From: Lomentospora prolificans
Lineage: Eukaryota > Ascomycota > Sordariomycetes > Microascales > Microascaceae
DNA: 64,000 bases
Assembly (NCBI GenBank): GCA_029532625.1
Contig: JARFXM010000011.1
Coordinates: forward strand, 124,001 to 188,000
Reading direction: 5' to 3'
How positions within the stretch are numbered: position 1 is the stretch's first letter; the number at the start of each line of letters is the position of its first letter. Shown here piece after piece: positions 1 through 11,164 of this stretch. The notes under the pieces are model-generated. The model worked only from the letters and a program-made list of their open reading frames with translations. It had not been told where the DNA came from and did not search any database. Both the position numbers and the translations under genes were made by a program.

Positions 1-1124
1 ACGCGAATTCACGTTAACCAAGGAAGCGTCTACTCAACTCTCAACCGCTACGAGGAGGCTGGCCCGCTCTTCCGCAGGGGTCTGGAAATGGACAATGGCT
101 CCTCCACCAGGAAGACCAGCTGCTCGCCAACAGGTATATGCAAGTGGGAAACTACCACATATCTCTGCAGGATTTCGACGGCGTCTTGGACATGGCAGCC
201 AGTGGTCGATTTTGACGCGCTCGTGCCACTTATTGTCCGCTGAACAGAGTCGGACTCCGCTCACCCGTCAGAATAATAGCTCTTGAACATCACAGCCGGA
301 ACTCAATTGGCCTTGGGGCATGAAGGCTTTGCAAAAGTATTCACCCAAGTCCAGGCTAGAGCTGATGAAACTGAATCTCAGCAATAAATTGTTAACCTGG
401 AAAATCCGTGGAATGGCTAGCTGCAGACGCCCCGTGGGTTGAATCCAGCGGCTAACAGTTGGTGCACCTAATTGATTGACTTCCAAGATTGGGCTCATCC
501 ATGCAATGCACGTCGGGTGACTGACTGGATGAAGGAAAGCCTGCTCAGTCAAGAGGCTGGCGGCTCTAAGTATTCTCCTTTTTTTTTTTTCCTCTGGGTG
601 CTTAGTATCATTCCTTTCCTTGGTCACATTGACATACTTTATATATATCTCCCTCGCCAGCGTTGCAGTTAGATATTGTTCCACTCCGCCAGGCTAATCC
701 ACATCTAGCTTTCAGCTGTGCCCCATGTTCGGGTTGCCCCAGTTTCTGCTCTAGCGCCACACTTGAGCGGTCAGAGCTCGCCACTATCGTTTAATATTCC
801 CAATAGCGCATCAATATTGGCATCCCAACCCGGAAACTGACATTGAATAATACCTGCCTGTCAAATGCGGCCCACAACCCGCCAGGGTTCACGAAGCCAA
901 CCAAACATGCCTCGACTATTGTCTCTAATCTGGGAAAGGCACAAGGCCCGTAATTTAAGCATGTTATTTAAGTAAATGAATGGACGTGTAGGGATAGACT
1001 TTTATAGAAGAGAGTCTCCAGGACGCCAGACTCGAGCTTGTTCGGATCGAATCCCCATTCATCGACCATATTCGTGAGGGCGATAACTTCATTCACACGC
1101 GTCCTATCATTAGCCAGCCAGGCA
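1..1124. other. Gene-free left edge and upstream region
   Basis: I see no gene here. Open frames are short and have no recognisable protein features. A T-rich tract lies near 581-600 and a TATATATAT-like stretch near 640-650. The rightmost part should hold the promoter and 5' leader of the secreted protein that starts at 1125; the frame stays open upstream to about 1038 but without an ATG. Confidence 0.5.
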
Positions 1125-4100
1125 ATGCACACCAAGGCGGCGCTGCTGGCACTTTGCCTTTTGGCATCGTCGAGTGGGGTAGCCTCCAAAAGCTGCAAAC
1201 CCAGACGTCCGACTTCAAGACTCGCGTCGGGAAGATGGACCAAGACCAGCCGCACCCCGAAACCGTCATCTACTGGCCCAGTCACATCTCCCAGTGGACT
1301 CTCCTCAATCCTCTCAGAGTTCTCCACAGACACCATCGACCTTCCGTCGGCCAGCACAGAGTTGGAGCTGACTTGGACTAGCTCCGAAAGCGAGGTTCTC
1401 GAAACCACGTCGGCCTCCCTTTCTGAAGGAACATCAACGGTAGATCCTGGTAATAGCGCGACTAGTACGCAATCGGAACGATGGAGCTCCAGCTCAGAAC
1501 TCGACCCTACCGACACGACACGAGCTACCCTGTCCGAATGGACGAGCACTAGCGCTGCTGGAACCACTGCCACGACGGGTGGCCCCGATGAGCCCGAGGT
1601 AAGGGTGGTGCTAAACAAGATGGTTAACGGCAACTTTGAGGGTTACCATCCCGATTGGCCGGGTGGTATATACGGTTACGAGAGTGAGAGGGCCGCCATC
1701 AGAGCAGGTCTAGGATATCAGGGCGATGGCAGTCAGGAATCGGGCTGCGTCGGAATGATTGCCGGACCTGACCAGCAGCGCAGAAAACGCGGAGAGTGGG
1801 ACGCATACATCCAGCAGTTTCTGACCGACATGAACCCGGCAACAACGTACACAGTCCGACTGTATTACTCTGTCATGATGAGCACGACAGACGGCGCATG
1901 TCGACTTGAATGCTACTACGGAAACTCTCTTTTCGACGCCACGGATCCGTTCCCGGTCGTGACAAGTGCAGGAGAATGGACAGAATTCCTTACAACGGCA
2001 TCAGTCGAGACAACCGAAGGCTACATCAGGTTCCAGCTGTCATGTGAGGGTGAAGCCAGAGCTGAGGTTTATGTTGACCAGGTTTTTGTATCCAACGAGG
2101 TGTCCCCGGATAATATGGACAATGTTTCTCTAGCCTACACGCTGGCAGTAGCGTCGGCCACCACCTCTGTCGGCACACCGGCCCCGACTTCGGAGGCCTC
2201 CACAACGACAGACGATTTCCTGTCTGAAACCACAACTGCCAGCGGGGCGGAATCTACCACCGCTCACACCTCGGTAGAAACGACAGCATCCGAGACGGAA
2301 ACGTCTAGCTCGTCAGCATCCGAATCCACAACGACTGCCAGCGACCCCTCTCCAACGACCTTGGAGCCCACTGGGTCTTTGGAACTGCCGACGCTTTGTG
2401 TCTCGCTGCTCCCTTCCGCCTCCGCACCGGCCGGTAAGGGATGTGCGAAGCGAATTTATACGTACAGCCAAGTCTACCGCCGCGTCAACCAGGAGGACAT
2501 CACCGCCGAGCAATGCGGCGCCGCCTGTCTCGCGGATGAGGCTTGTCAGTCGTTCATATGGGGATCGCAAGGCAGCGGGTGCTCCAACTACTGCGTCCTC
2601 GAGACTTTCGGTGTCTCTGAAGGGCTCGGAAATGGAGGCGCCACGGACCCCACCACATGGGACCGCTCCTGCATTGTGCAAGAGCCCTGCACACCGGCCC
2701 CCGCCGACACGGTCTGCGTCGATCGTGTCGGTGCGTCCTCTGCGGGAGCTTGCAACCGAGTCAACGGCGTGGCGAACGGCTGTATCGCTCCGTTCTACTC
2801 GGCGCAGCTTGCATATTTGTGCGGGACAAGTCAATGCCGTGACCTCTGCATGCGGTATCCACTATGCAAGGCCTACTCTGTCACATATGGGGGAAGCCTC
2901 CAATGCAACCTGTATTCCGAATCGGTTGAGAAGGTCGCCACACCATTAACCGTGGGTGGCGGCACAATCTTTACCGATATCGACTGCTACAGGTGTAGTA
3001 ATGAGACATTCTCCTTTAGCCACCTGCCAATCATCCATGACGTGGTCCAGGTTCCCGAGGGGGCAGAATGCACGGCGGCCACTCTTACTTCCACGTCATC
3101 ATCTTCAACCGCCGTTATTAGTACCAGCGTCACAAGTTCTGCGGAGCCGGAAACTACTACGTTTGTCCCGCCAACAGCCGTGACGACGAGCGTCACGCCG
3201 AGTGTTGTCACGACAAAGCAGTGCCCCAACGGCATCAGCGGCGATGGGGCTTGCTTCTATGCAACCCCGGTCCCCGAGGGCTCCATGTGCTCTGTACAGG
3301 GTGTTGCCAGCATGATCGATGCTTACGGGTTTCCCACCAACCGATATCCAAACCAGAATTCCCTCATGGACTGCGCACTCATCTGCAATGAAGACGCTCC
3401 CCACTGCAAGGCGTATGCCTGGAACGCACTCGGGTACTGCATGTTCTCGACCGAGGAGATGAAAGACACGGGCTTCGTTGCCGAGAACAGTGGCATTTAC
3501 TGGAGCGACATGGGATGCGCTATGTGCATCATGTGCGAAGATGTTGTCACCACATTAATGCCAGAACATAGCGCAACCTCTACCAGCACATCAATCCAAG
3601 CTAATACTCCATCCACTAGTTCCAACCCGAGCCCGACCCCCGGGTGCTCGCTCGCGGAGCTTCAGCAGGGACAGGGGTGCATTAGCCTGCCAACTCAATC
3701 CCGGCGCTGGGGTATTACATGCCAGACCAGTGGCAGCGTGGTCGTCGAACCTTGGGGGGTCTCCCTATCAGAGTATCCTAACCAGGGTTCCATCGAGCAG
3801 TGTGCTGCCATCTGCGCTTCCATCAGTCATTGCAAGTCGGCAATGTACAACCCCGACTCTGGGTCGTGCGGGTTCCTGGATACTAGTCTCGCCTTCGCCA
3901 GCTTTTCCAGCATTAACTCTATGTCGGAGACATGGAGCGACATGGACTGCCTAAGGTGCGACCAATGCAATGTGCAAGAACCGACTCCCACTCATGAGTG
4001 CACCCTCACGCAGCTATCACAAGGCGAAGCTGGCTGTACTCTCCGGGAAGATAACCCCTCTTCCCTCACATGCGCGACCCGTGGCGACGTGGACGCCGAG

Positions 4101-4700
4101 GTGTGGAACGTTCCGCTATCAGAGTCTCCTAACCAGGGAAGTGTCGAGTCCTGCGCGGCGATATGCGCATCAAAGACGCACTGCATGGCGTCAATGGTAG
4201 ACCTGAGCACCTGGACCTGCGGATTTCTCAATAGTAGCCTTGCTGAGAGTGGCTTTACTGAGAACGTCGATGTTCCGACTTGGTGGTCGGATAGAGAATG
4301 CGTAGAGTGCAACTCTTGCTGGCCAGAACCGACCCCAGAGCCAGTCTTGGGGTGCACCCGCCCGCAGCTGCGAAATGGAGAGGGATGCGTTTTTTCGGAC
4401 TCAGCACCTGCCGGGGCCATCTGTTCCGTTCGCGGCGGCACAGGCAGCGACGACGAATCCGGCACGTTCATGCCCAGCCTAGACTCGCAGCCTAATCAGG
4501 GTTCTGCAGAGGAATGTGCCGCTGTCTGCGCATCAATCAATCGCTGTAAGCTTTCGGCGTACGATGAAAGGATTAACCAGTGCAGAATTATATACACTGG
4601 TCCCGGGTTTAACTCGTTTGTTGAGGACCCCGACGCGGCTCTGAGTTGGAGTGAGGCGAACTGCTTTGATTGTACGAACTGCGAACCATATTATTATTAG
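1125..4700 (+). CDS. Large secreted Ser/Thr-rich protein with tandem cysteine-rich PAN/apple-like repeats
   Basis: Single exon, 1191 residues. The ATG at 1125 is chosen because it starts a clear signal peptide (hydrophobic core KAALLALCLLASS, then Gly-Val-Ala-Ser). After it come Ser/Thr-rich linker (about 30-150), a globular module of about 165 residues starting NGNFEGYHPDW that resembles carbohydrate-binding jelly-roll modules of the CBM4/9 type, a second Ser/Thr linker, two divergent Cys-rich units, and four related C-terminal units. Each of the four carries a core like PNQGS-E-C-A-ICAS-HCK and ends with WSD-x-C-x-x-C-x-x-C. This pattern matches PAN/apple-like domains, which bind protein or sugar in secreted fungal proteins. 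No GPI signal or membrane helix is visible; the protein ends in Tyr-Tyr-Tyr. I infer a cell-wall or extracellular adhesin-like or sugar-binding role. Secretion is well supported; the ligand is unknown. Confidence 0.85.
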   Translation: MHTKAALLALCLLASSSGVASKSCKPRRPTSRLASGRWTKTSRTPKPSSTGPVTSPSGLSSILSEFSTDTIDLPSASTELELTWTSSESEVLETTSASLSEGTSTVDPGNSATSTQSERWSSSSELDPTDTTRATLSEWTSTSAAGTTATTGGPDEPEVRVVLNKMVNGNFEGYHPDWPGGIYGYESERAAIRAGLGYQGDGSQESGCVGMIAGPDQQRRKRGEWDAYIQQFLTDMNPATTYTVRLYYSVMMSTTDGACRLECYYGNSLFDATDPFPVVTSAGEWTEFLTTASVETTEGYIRFQLSCEGEARAEVYVDQVFVSNEVSPDNMDNVSLAYTLAVASATTSVGTPAPTSEASTTTDDFLSETTTASGAESTTAHTSVETTASETETSSSSASESTTTASDPSPTTLEPTGSLELPTLCVSLLPSASAPAGKGCAKRIYTYSQVYRRVNQEDITAEQCGAACLADEACQSFIWGSQGSGCSNYCVLETFGVSEGLGNGGATDPTTWDRSCIVQEPCTPAPADTVCVDRVGASSAGACNRVNGVANGCIAPFYSAQLAYLCGTSQCRDLCMRYPLCKAYSVTYGGSLQCNLYSESVEKVATPLTVGGGTIFTDIDCYRCSNETFSFSHLPIIHDVVQVPEGAECTAATLTSTSSSSTAVISTSVTSSAEPETTTFVPPTAVTTSVTPSVVTTKQCPNGISGDGACFYATPVPEGSMCSVQGVASMIDAYGFPTNRYPNQNSLMDCALICNEDAPHCKAYAWNALGYCMFSTEEMKDTGFVAENSGIYWSDMGCAMCIMCEDVVTTLMPEHSATSTSTSIQANTPSTSSNPSPTPGCSLAELQQGQGCISLPTQSRRWGITCQTSGSVVVEPWGVSLSEYPNQGSIEQCAAICASISHCKSAMYNPDSGSCGFLDTSLAFASFSSINSMSETWSDMDCLRCDQCNVQEPTPTHECTLTQLSQGEAGCTLREDNPSSLTCATRGDVDAEVWNVPLSESPNQGSVESCAAICASKTHCMASMVDLSTWTCGFLNSSLAESGFTENVDVPTWWSDRECVECNSCWPEPTPEPVLGCTRPQLRNGEGCVFSDSAPAGAICSVRGGTGSDDESGTFMPSLDSQPNQGSAEECAAVCASINRCKLSAYDERINQCRIIYTGPGFNSFVEDPDAALSWSEANCFDCTNCEPYYY

Positions 4701-6046
4701 GTTATCTTAGACAATATCTAATCTAGGCTGATGTTCCACGTTTATACTGGAGCGGGCAATTTCACTTCTCCCTTTAACTATTATTACTTCATCCCTCACT
4801 TTACGACTTGAACCGAAATCATCGGACTCGGCCATGGGTCCCATCTGTACGAGTATTGTCATAGGCGCGGCCAGTGCGCCAACAATTTCTTCGAAGTGTT
4901 TCTCGGTCCTTATAACGTTGCTTACTGCGTGGGGGCAGCGGAGCCCTCCTCGTTGACGCCCTTGGGTCTCTGGTACACAGGATCAAGTCAGTCCCGAGCT
5001 TTTCTCTTTGTTTATCAATTGCCCTTCGATCCCGAAAAGCCAAGACTGGTTCCCTTCCAGAGGTTTTCTAACCTCTTAGAGTAAGAGTAAGAGTACAAAT
5101 TCTCGTCATAATAACGCGGCCCGGCAGGCTCTACATTCCGGTGAATGCTTAGATTACCGAACGTAAAGACTAAGAGTCTTTCTTTTCATTGTCTATTATC
5201 GAGGCCTGTCATCGGAAATGTCTTGTCAAGAGCTCTGCCAACGCTAACCTGAGGAGATGACACCCTTCATAATGTGCGGTCATAACCATGTCGTTAGTTG
5301 GGACTTGTAAACCACACTTAAACTTTTTCAGTATTAATTCTCTCTCAGTTTTGTGGCTGCTGCTGGTCTGTTAAATCAGATAAGCTTAACTGCGAGTACT
5401 GCCGTCCTGCTACTCTCCCTAGCGATCCTCTCTCTTACGCCTGCGAAAGGGCGGGGAATGATTGGCAACTCTGGGTACCTCTTCCTCGGCTTTTTTTCCC
5501 CGTTAGCATCGCGGAATTGCTTTCATGGTTGATGGTCGTAGTGTTCATTACCGTTCAGCGGTTTCCACAGGGTATGCCTCTGCTTGGGACGTGTTCTGCA
5601 GTAATCGCAGCATCCTGTCACCTGGCCAAGGAATTGCAGGGTCGAGCTGACAGGGACGACGCCCTTTGGCCGATTAGTTGGGGAGTTCTAAGCAAAGCAT
5701 CCAAAGGTTTACCAGGGGCGGGAAAGTGGTTAGGACTCAGTACAGAATATGCCGGCCCGGCTAGGTTTCTACTTGAGAATAATCAGGAATACTGACGAAG
5801 TTGCGTTGACCTGGGCGGTCCAGAGAGGCCCCGGCGAATTATTGCCTTTCCCGAGTCTTCATTCCTCTCCTCCGATAGGAAGGCAGCTTTCCATCGATTT
5901 CAAGTTTCTTTGTAATCGTTCAGCACCAAGTGTATAGTATTAGGCGCGAAGGCGAGCAAGTCCATTCGCGCTGACTGGTGGTTTCGCTGATTCGGATTGC
6001 CTTGCATTCTATTAAGTCGTCTTCGTAAACGCAGCACTCATTGTTC

Positions 6047-6047
<1 letters not shown>

Positions 6048-6080
<33 letters not shown>
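6048..6080. repeat. 33-base poly(T) tract
   Basis: An uninterrupted run of 33 T on the plus strand. It could be the reverse-strand A tail of an old retroposon or a plain homopolymer. I see no recognisable element body or target-site duplication beside it. Confidence 0.9.
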
Positions 6081-6484
6081 CACCATAATGATTTGTATTT
6101 GACAAGACATTCATTTTTACTCAGTAGAGTGATTCCTACTGATCATTGCATGCCCGGTCGTGACTGGAGTTTCATTCTGTCTAGGAAGACTACTAGAAAG
6201 CAGGCTCTTGACTACTTGCAACCCCGTTTCGACTGACCAGCGGGTTATTCACAGTAGGTTGTTTTAGTACTAAAGAATTTATGCGGAATGTAGGTATTAT
6301 ATATATTTCTTTAGTAGACATTCTAGTTACTTCTTAATGGTAGAAAAGTAAAAGGAAATTGGCAAATTTCAGATTAGTGTCATCCAAGATTATTGTTAAA
6401 AAACACTATAATCTATGCCCACCTGAATATTTCAGAACAAAGACAAGCTACCTGAACTTCTCTGTAATATCTCAACACCCCATG

Positions 6485-6528
6485 AAGTAGGCTAGCGACT
6501 ACTGGTTCTCGCTACCTGTAGCCTACTT
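6485..6528. repeat. Small inverted repeat (hairpin)
   Basis: AAGTAGGCTA at 6485-6494 is the exact reverse complement of TAGCCTACTT at 6519-6528. An inner pair, AGCGA at 6494-6498 and TCGCT at 6509-6513, extends the potential stem with a bulge. No gene lies close by. Function unknown. Confidence 0.7.
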
Positions 6529-7442
6529 TCGCCTTGGCAGCCCAACCTATCGGGCCAGTGAGACGAGCTGGCGCACTCCCATCGGCCCATCATACGAAAG
6601 GTGAAGCAGGAACGGGTCCATGTTCAGCGATCAGTCTAGAAGGCTCGCGTGCGTCGGCTTCCTCGGCAATGACGATCGGTCCTTTCGCATTTCTCTACAA
6701 ATTGCCAATTTCTTTCACGCATCCGGAGGTAATCACACCAATCTGTCGGTCTTGCAGCGCAGTGCGATGTTGATATGGAAGGGAGTTCATTTACCAGCGA
6801 ACGCCGCCTGTGTTTAGACCTATTCTTCCTCCCAGGCGCCGCTAAATAAGACCGCATCGAACACTTTCATAACGAGAGAGCTAGCCGCGGCGGTATGCGC
6901 CAACAGACGAAGGCAGCCGCAAATACTCGGCTAGACACACGGCCGGCCGCTTACGTGTCTTACAAATTTCGACCCGATGAATGGAGCTGAACTTGAGAGC
7001 TGGAAAGATGCGGACAGAGCGGACGAAGCGGGGGAAGCGGGGCCGACACAGAAGCGGAGAGACATGGTGACCATTGTGACAGACGGACTTCCCACCCCTG
7101 GAGGTCTTGTACCGCTCGGTTCCGTTTGAATGGTCTATTCATTATTCTTTGACAGACTGCAGGGTCGGCATACAATGAGGTTCACGAAATACGGAGTAAG
7201 GCTATTATTGATAGGCGCTGGACCAAATGATATTAATTGCATTAGTAGCTCTAGTATAGCATGTAAACGAGAGACTAAGCTGTCTAACTCAGTGTCATCC
7301 CGCATCGGCCCAAGTGTGGAATGAATATAGTTAAAATAAGCAGGCCGAGCACAATCGAATAATAGCATCACCGCTGATCAAGGCCTGTCGAACGGTCCGC
7401 CAGCGCGCGGCCAGTTGAGAGATATGGCCAAGTCATTCAGAT

Positions 7443-8035
7443 CTACTGCAGGCTCATACGATATTCCTTGAACAAACTCTGAGCCACTTTGTCGTACAGC
7501 CTCTGGGCCGTAGTATTATCATGCTTCGTTAGCCATTGGACGCGGATATAGCCATCGCGTCTGGCCACGTCGGCAACGGCCTGAATCAGTCTGCGGCCCA
7601 AGCCCTTGCCCCGTACAGAGGGATCAACGAATAGGTCTAAGCAGCAGTCAGACATATCCGTTTTATCTAGGCGGTGCTGGTTATATTAAACACGACCGCA
7701 GCTCGCCCCTTAAAGTGACGCGGTATTAATAGAAACGAGCGCTTACCGTTGAGAAATAAGATCTTCCTCTCGTTCCACGTCATTTGCTGCGGGAAGAAAT
7801 GGGCCAGACCGACCATCTTTACGATGCCATTTTCAGTCTCCCTCATAACGAGGGCTTGGAGCCCGTCACGCTTCTCAATGATGCGGTCAAACGTGTTCTT
7901 ATACTGGTCATCTGGAAGGGAACTTTCGTAAAAGTCGATATACGCGCGAAACAAAGCGGCCCACTCCTCGAAATCTCCAGGAGCCAATTCAGTGACCTGG
8001 TACATTGGGGCAGATGACATATTAGTGATAGACAT
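7443..8035 (-). CDS. GNAT-family N-acetyltransferase
   Basis: Two exons, 8035-7747 and 7666-7443, with an 80-base intron (GTAAGC donor, CTAG acceptor), giving about 170 residues. The fold is that of Gcn5-related acetyltransferases, which move acetyl from acetyl-CoA to an amine. The N-terminal part has the usual start (YQVTELAPGDFEEWAALFRAY), and the second exon carries LDLFVDPSVRGKGLGRRLI, in which R-G-K-G-L-G-R is the acetyl-CoA pyrophosphate loop (Q/R-x-x-G-x-G/A). The tail WLTKHDNTTAQRLYDKV is typical motif B, with Asn and Tyr placed as in small-molecule GNATs. Two in-frame ATGs (8035 and 8020) are close together; the first is used here. It is divergent from the chromate transporter, sharing an 874-base spacer. 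The substrate cannot be read from the sequence. Confidence 0.9.
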
Positions 8036-8909
8036 GGGCTCGGGGTTTGAGCGGCGGGGTCTTGGACGAGGAGAGGAAGAAAAACCGGCATCAATCGCAG
8101 GATGCCTTGACGGTGAGCAAAGGTTCTGTCACGTGGTGGCTACGCATCGCATCGCAATGGATCCGGTGGAACCTGAAGCGGTTGTCGTCGGTTTAGCCGT
8201 AAGTCAGCGTCACCATGATAGTGACTCGGTCAACAAGTTGGCCAGCCCCTTTCAGGCGGGTGGAACCCAATTGTTGCACTGCAAAGTTTTGGCGCCGCAA
8301 TCAACCGCCAGCCTGCATCCGCAGATGGGATTTACCAAAATGGAGCCAGGGCCCCCAGCATGCATGCAAACGAAACGTGCTGTTGCCAACCCGTCGCGTG
8401 CCTGTCTTGGCCCGCATCAGCCAGGCTGGCGAGCCACCCGAGGGCACGCGAGCTAAAAAGGGAGGAAAACGAGCAAATGAATAATTCCATCGATCAAAAT
8501 TGGCCCCCACGTCGACTGTCAAAAGCAGAATAGAAAATTATGTATTGGCTTCGTTTACGCCCCCTTTTTCTAGCATTTGCCCACAGGTGATGAGATAATT
8601 TCGCTCAGCGCTCAGCCGAATGAGGCGCCGCCAGGCACGTGTTCCCAACACCCCAATCGATTGGGCTGGTGAGACAAACAGTGCCAGGCAGACTGCTCAA
8701 ATGTCTTGGCGCGCTCTTGCATCTTCTACTTCTACTTGTATTTAACTCTGCACCAGCCCGCCTTTTGCTTTTCCTCCTCGCGCACGCCTTCAACGAAGAA
8801 CTGCAGGTTATTCTTCTTCACAACCACAACGCAAGGAGAGCTGGACCAGCCAGGCGATAGAATAGAACCGTAAATAATAATAAAAAATTCCCTCAAGCCG
8901 CCCGATTAA
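8036..8909. promoter_or_regulatory. Shared divergent promoter region
   Basis: This 874-base spacer separates the start of the GNAT gene (minus) from that of the chromate transporter (plus), so it should hold both promoters. It contains several GCCAG(G/C)C-type words (near 8233, 8310, 8420, 8630, 8680 and 8838) and an AT-rich stretch at 8868-8890 just before the transporter ATG. No gene is visible inside it. Confidence 0.5.
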
Positions 8910-10642
8910 ATGGGTGTGAAGCGTTGGCAAGACTGGCTCCCGGCCGACGCTGGCGAGAAACTCAGCAACACGCTCCGCCAAAACTACTACCTCGGATTCA
9001 CGTCCTTTGGAGGTCCCCCGGTGCACTTCAAAATTGTACGTGTCGCCCGCCTGTTTCGAAAGCTCGACAGCCGCTGTACCGTCAGGAGTTGCTCGGCATT
9101 TCTGTTTCCCCCTAGGCCGGTCTGTCCTGCTCGCTAACAGGCCAAATTCGCCAGTTTCACGACAAGTTTGTGGATCGACTACACTGGATCGATGAACAGG
9201 TGGTAAGGCGATTCCGACTCCCTCGCGGCACGCTGCCGGATCTCTGACGATGTGGACAGTACCAGGAGCTTTTCAGTGTCTGCCAGGCCTTTTCGGGGCC
9301 TGGCAGCACCAAGATGCATTACTGCATCAATCTCATCCATGACGGATTCCCTTCTGCCGTGTTGGGGTTCCTGATCTGGAGGTAAGCCAGCAATGCCAGG
9401 CAAGACCCGAGTGGCATATGCAGCCAGCACTACCCCCCTTCCGTGCCGCCGCTAACCCGATACTGTCCTGTGCCTTAAAGTCTCCCTGGCGCCTTGGCAA
9501 TGTACGGCCTTTCCATCGGCGTCTCCAACATTGGAGACTCACTTCCTCGCCCCGCGTATGCCCTCCTCTCCGGACTCAACGCATCCACTGTCGGAATCAT
9601 CGCCCTTGCCGCCGTTCAGTTATCTGAAAAGGCCATCACCGACAAATTGACTCGTATTCTCGTATTCCTTGGTGCCGCCGCAGGAATCCTCTACAATGCA
9701 CTCTGGTATTTCCCCCTTCTGATGTTCTTGGCCGGCCTTGCTTCTGTCATCCATGACTTTCGTTGGCTTCACGGGCCGATCAAGGCCGTAGCCGCTTGGG
9801 TGAGCAATTTGCGGAAGCCGAATCGCGCACCGGAAGAGGAGAGCATGGAGATGGCCACCCCACCCCACCCAGTCGCCCATCAGTCAGAGTCAGACCCAGA
9901 ACAGGATCAAGATGAACAACCAGGCTCGGATGAGGACCCGCGCGTCGTCCCGCGGGACCGCATTCTCGACTTTTCGTGGCAATTCGGCGTCGGTCTAATT
10001 GTCTTGTTTTTCCTTTCCTTTATTGCCATCATGGTCCTACGCGGAGTCCTTCCCGGCAAGCCCCTTCTCTTTAGCTTCTTTGCCAATATGTACTTGGCCG
10101 GTACCATCATCTTTGGCGGCGGGCCCGTGGTCATTCCGCTTCTCCGCGAATACGTCGTTGCCGAGAACTGGGTCAGCGCGAGGGACTTTCTCATCGGGCT
10201 CGCCATACAGCAGAGCTTCCCTGGGCCCAACTTCAACTTTGGCGTGTATCTGGGGGCCTTGACTGCTATCAACGGAGGATATAACTCGGCCCTCGGCGCG
10301 CTTCTGGGTTTCCTTGGCATATTTCTACCCGGACTCATCACCGTTCACGGCACCATGGGCATCTGGAGCGCCATTCGAGGGTTACGATGGGTCAAGTCCC
10401 TTCTGAGGGGAGTAAACGCCGCGGCGGTTGGACTCATCTATACGGCCGTATATCGTCTGTGGCAGATTGGGTACATGGATGAGGGTTTCGAACAGGGTAC
10501 AAGTCTGGCCTTGGAGCCATGGATGGTCGTCATCACTGCTACGAGCTACGTGGGCGGTTACTGGTTTTCCGTGAGCCCGCCTGTTGCCATCGTGGCGGGA
10601 GCAATCATGGGCCTTCTCTGGTACGCGGTTGTCATTGCCTAA
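8910..10642 (+). CDS. Chromate-ion transporter (CHR family)
   Basis: Four exons, 8910-9035, 9155-9202, 9260-9381 and 9481-10642, giving 485 residues. CHR-family long-chain proteins are membrane carriers that export chromate or related oxyanions, and two homologous halves are expected. Both are seen: the first half has TSFGGPPVHF and SGPGSTKM with LPGALAMYGL, and the second has IFGGGPVVIPLLREYVV and QQSFPGPNFNFGVYLGAL. A hydrophilic acidic linker (about residues 225-260) separates them, and about ten hydrophobic segments are visible. The splice sites were chosen because they restore the family sequence FHDKFVDRLHWIDEQV-YQELFSVCQAFSGPGS. The 48-base second exon is very short but its frame and family match are convincing. 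In bacteria CHR proteins give chromate resistance; in fungi the natural substrate may be sulfate-like. I am confident in the family, not in the substrate. Confidence 0.92.
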
Positions 10643-11164
10643 TGGTTGTTGATCTGCGGGCGATTTCAGGAGAGGCGGGATTGATCAACGATATGTATTA
10701 TGCACGGCCACAATTTATTTTCCCAAAGGCCAGCGTCGCCTCTAATAGTAACCCTTCAGGGTGATACCATTGCATGCTGGCTGGCGATTGATCCTGCTAG
10801 CTACGCCCGGTAGCTGCCACCGTTAATATCTCCTCTGCCGGGTGGCTGTATGGAGCATGTGTCCCCGATAATCACTCTAAGTCTATTGGATTACCCCGTA
10901 CATGGCGTTTAAAATAGAGTGCAATATGGCAAAAGAAGCAAGGTTCGCGAATTCCTGTAGACCGCCAGCCCTGCCCATTCAGGAGATTGCCTGTTCAGGC
11001 TGAATTGTGAATTTCTGTGCGAAAACCTTAAATATTGGCTGCATCGTGCGCCTTTTTCTCGAGGATTATAGTTACCGTCTACCCGCCAAGTTTTTGTCGG
11101 AAAATATCTTGGTCGCATCATCATACTTGGCACCAGGAACTTGGCGCATACTATTACTCCCACG
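10643..11164. other. Intergenic region between transporter and FKBP gene
   Basis: About 520 bases. It should hold the 3' end of the chromate transporter transcript and the promoter of the FKBP gene. One GCTGGCTGGC word occurs near 10778. Nothing else is recognisable. Confidence 0.45.

Larger units (their letters stand above)
4701..7442. other. Long intergenic region without a gene
   Basis: About 2.7 kb with no supportable gene on either strand. It holds a 33-base T tract (6048-6080), an AT-rich stretch around 6240-6420 and an imperfect hairpin at 6485-6528. None of the open frames has domain-like sequence or matching splice signals. Confidence 0.5.

Noticed and set aside
2313..2949. Overlapping open frames on both strands inside the large secreted protein
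   Set aside because: They fall within a frame with repeated Cys patterns and have no features of their own.
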